A DNA stretch of 64,000 nucleotides from Pythium myriotylum (Eukaryota; Oomycota; Peronosporomycetes; Pythiales; Pythiaceae), in the NCBI GenBank assembly GCA_023091665.1, contig JALJCQ010000001.1:3286001-3350000 (forward strand), written 5' to 3'. The notes under the pieces are model-generated. The model ran no database searches, had not been told where the DNA came from, and saw only the letters and a program-made list of their open reading frames with translations. This document shows, piece after piece, positions 63,201 to 64,000 of this stretch. Each line of letters opens with the position of its first letter. Position 1 is the first letter of the stretch. Position numbers and translations under genes: made by a program.

Positions 63201-64000
63201 TCACTGGATTTGAAGCGTCTTCCCCCTCCTCATATCCATCATCGTTCGATAGAGTGCTCGAGCAGTTTCTTGGCACTATCCTCAGGTTGTCGATGGCAAA
63301 ATCTGAGCGTTATGAGCTGCTACGAAGTCTCAAGATCAAGGCAAGCTCCCTACATGATACAAACTATCATCAACCTCTGGATAGCGGAGAGCAAGAAGCC
63401 CAACGGGAATTCTCTTCTTCATTTAGCGTGTGGTCGTGCACATCCTGTTCTCGTTGAGTTGCTGATCAACGCGGGCGCACGTATTTCTGCGCTAAATTCT
63501 TCTCAAGAAACGCCGCTGATGATTGCTGCCAAGAGAAAGGACTTGTTGGGTGTGGCTGTGGTTCGTTACCTCATCTCTGCGATGCCGAAGCCTGAAACAG
63601 AATTTGACGCAGCCGATCATACTGTGATATTAAGTCGAGCGCTCGTTAGTTGTTTTGCGCAAGCTCCACTATGCAATCTTAAGACAGCAAAGATCCTGCT
63701 TGCCGCAGGTGCAGACGCAAACTTCCAAGACCTTCAATCGGACTCCCTCGAACAGTCCGCTATGTATCACGCTCTGCGAAGTGCGCAGTTTGCTGGAGTG
63801 AAGTTACTTCTCGACAACGGCGCAAAGTTGTCTCAGTCATTTAGCGACGTTTTTCTCTCACCTTTACAGGTAGTGAACGGCACTCTGAAAACCCACTGGC
63901 GTCGATTCTCGTCCTACCTAAAGCACAACGGTCAACGACTCCTTGAGGTAGAAAGTCTCATGAATTTGCTCTTGGAAAAACGATACTCGCAGATTTGCCT
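57227..64000 (+). CDS. Very large EF-hand-like/ankyrin-repeat protein (five exons, 3' end outside window)
   Basis: Exons by frame and GT-AG sites: 57227-57554, 57612-57674, 57742-57788, 57861-58014 and 58075 onward, with introns of 57, 67, 72 and 60 nt. Exon 5 is open to the right edge (about 1,975 codons). The N-terminal ~200 residues look like two degenerate EF-hand pairs (DVIDVNQLGVITPPDL, SDVGRSGSIEKEGL). A linker with basic and low-complexity sequence follows (58240-59440). Many ankyrin repeats come next, from about 59450, with clear TPLHxAAxxG units: GRTLLHDAAEYGHSNLMELLL, GDTPLHHAARRGR, GKTPLHHATERNH, GYTPLHYASARAN, METALHLAAAAGES-like and NSLLHLACGRAH. Probably an intracellular scaffold that may respond to calcium; the partner is unknown. 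The 57675 5' splice site (GTACGT) was chosen because the earlier GT at 57668 breaks the frame. Confidence 0.8.

Overview
The window looks like an oomycete nuclear genome, most plausibly Phytophthora-like or another Peronosporales. The signs are KRE6/SKN1-type beta-glucan synthesis proteins, a local expansion of folate/biopterin-type (BT1/FBT) transporters, very compact genes with 60-75 nt GT-AG introns, core promoter motifs matching the oomycete initiator, a Crypton tyrosine recombinase, and chromodomain-bearing Ty3/gypsy elements. The species assignment is inference.

Layout. 1-1707 is a KRE6-like gene (minus strand) running off the left edge. 2214-31332 is a nest of LTR retrotransposons. A 7,907 bp gypsy chromovirus (here 'element E') is present twice as near-identical inverted copies, 2557-10463 (minus) and 21101-29007 (plus). 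Between them lies most of a different gypsy element ('element B', with a second, archaeal-type RNase H) and a fragment of a third ('element C'). The rest of element B, including its other LTR, lies to the right of copy 2. 31333-35910 holds homopolymer tracts, a decayed Crypton, a TA-flanked terminal-inverted-repeat element and an open Crypton recombinase gene. 36322-41874 resumes the KRE6-like tandem array, with one copy broken by a 32 bp deletion and one intact copy. 43480-55286 is a cluster of five FBT transporter genes, one with a frameshift, with a gene for cytochrome c oxidase subunit VIa tucked among them. 57227 to the right edge is a five-exon gene for a very large EF-hand-like/ankyrin-repeat protein.

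Main points. (1) Both gypsy elements carry a long gene on the strand opposite gag-pol, between the integrase/chromodomain and the 3' LTR. In element E it is one open frame that overlaps the chromodomain. In element B it has two GT-AG introns, which can survive retrotransposition only because the gene is antisense to the genomic RNA. (2) The element B antisense gene is now split: its 5' half is at 29008-30162 (minus) and its 3' half at 10464-11829 (plus). Each half abuts an element E copy with the same 5-bp target-site duplication (GTGCC), and the halves rejoin exactly in frame. The simplest reading is that element E inserted into the antisense gene, and recombination between the two inverted E copies then flipped the 10.6 kb between them. 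(3) Both elements have pol in the -1 frame relative to gag, with a canonical slippery heptamer (A AAA AAC in E, G TTA AAC in B) followed by a predicted hairpin. (4) The E LTR has one TATA region flanked by initiator-like sites in both orientations, a candidate bidirectional promoter that would serve gag-pol from the 5' LTR and the antisense gene from the 3' LTR.
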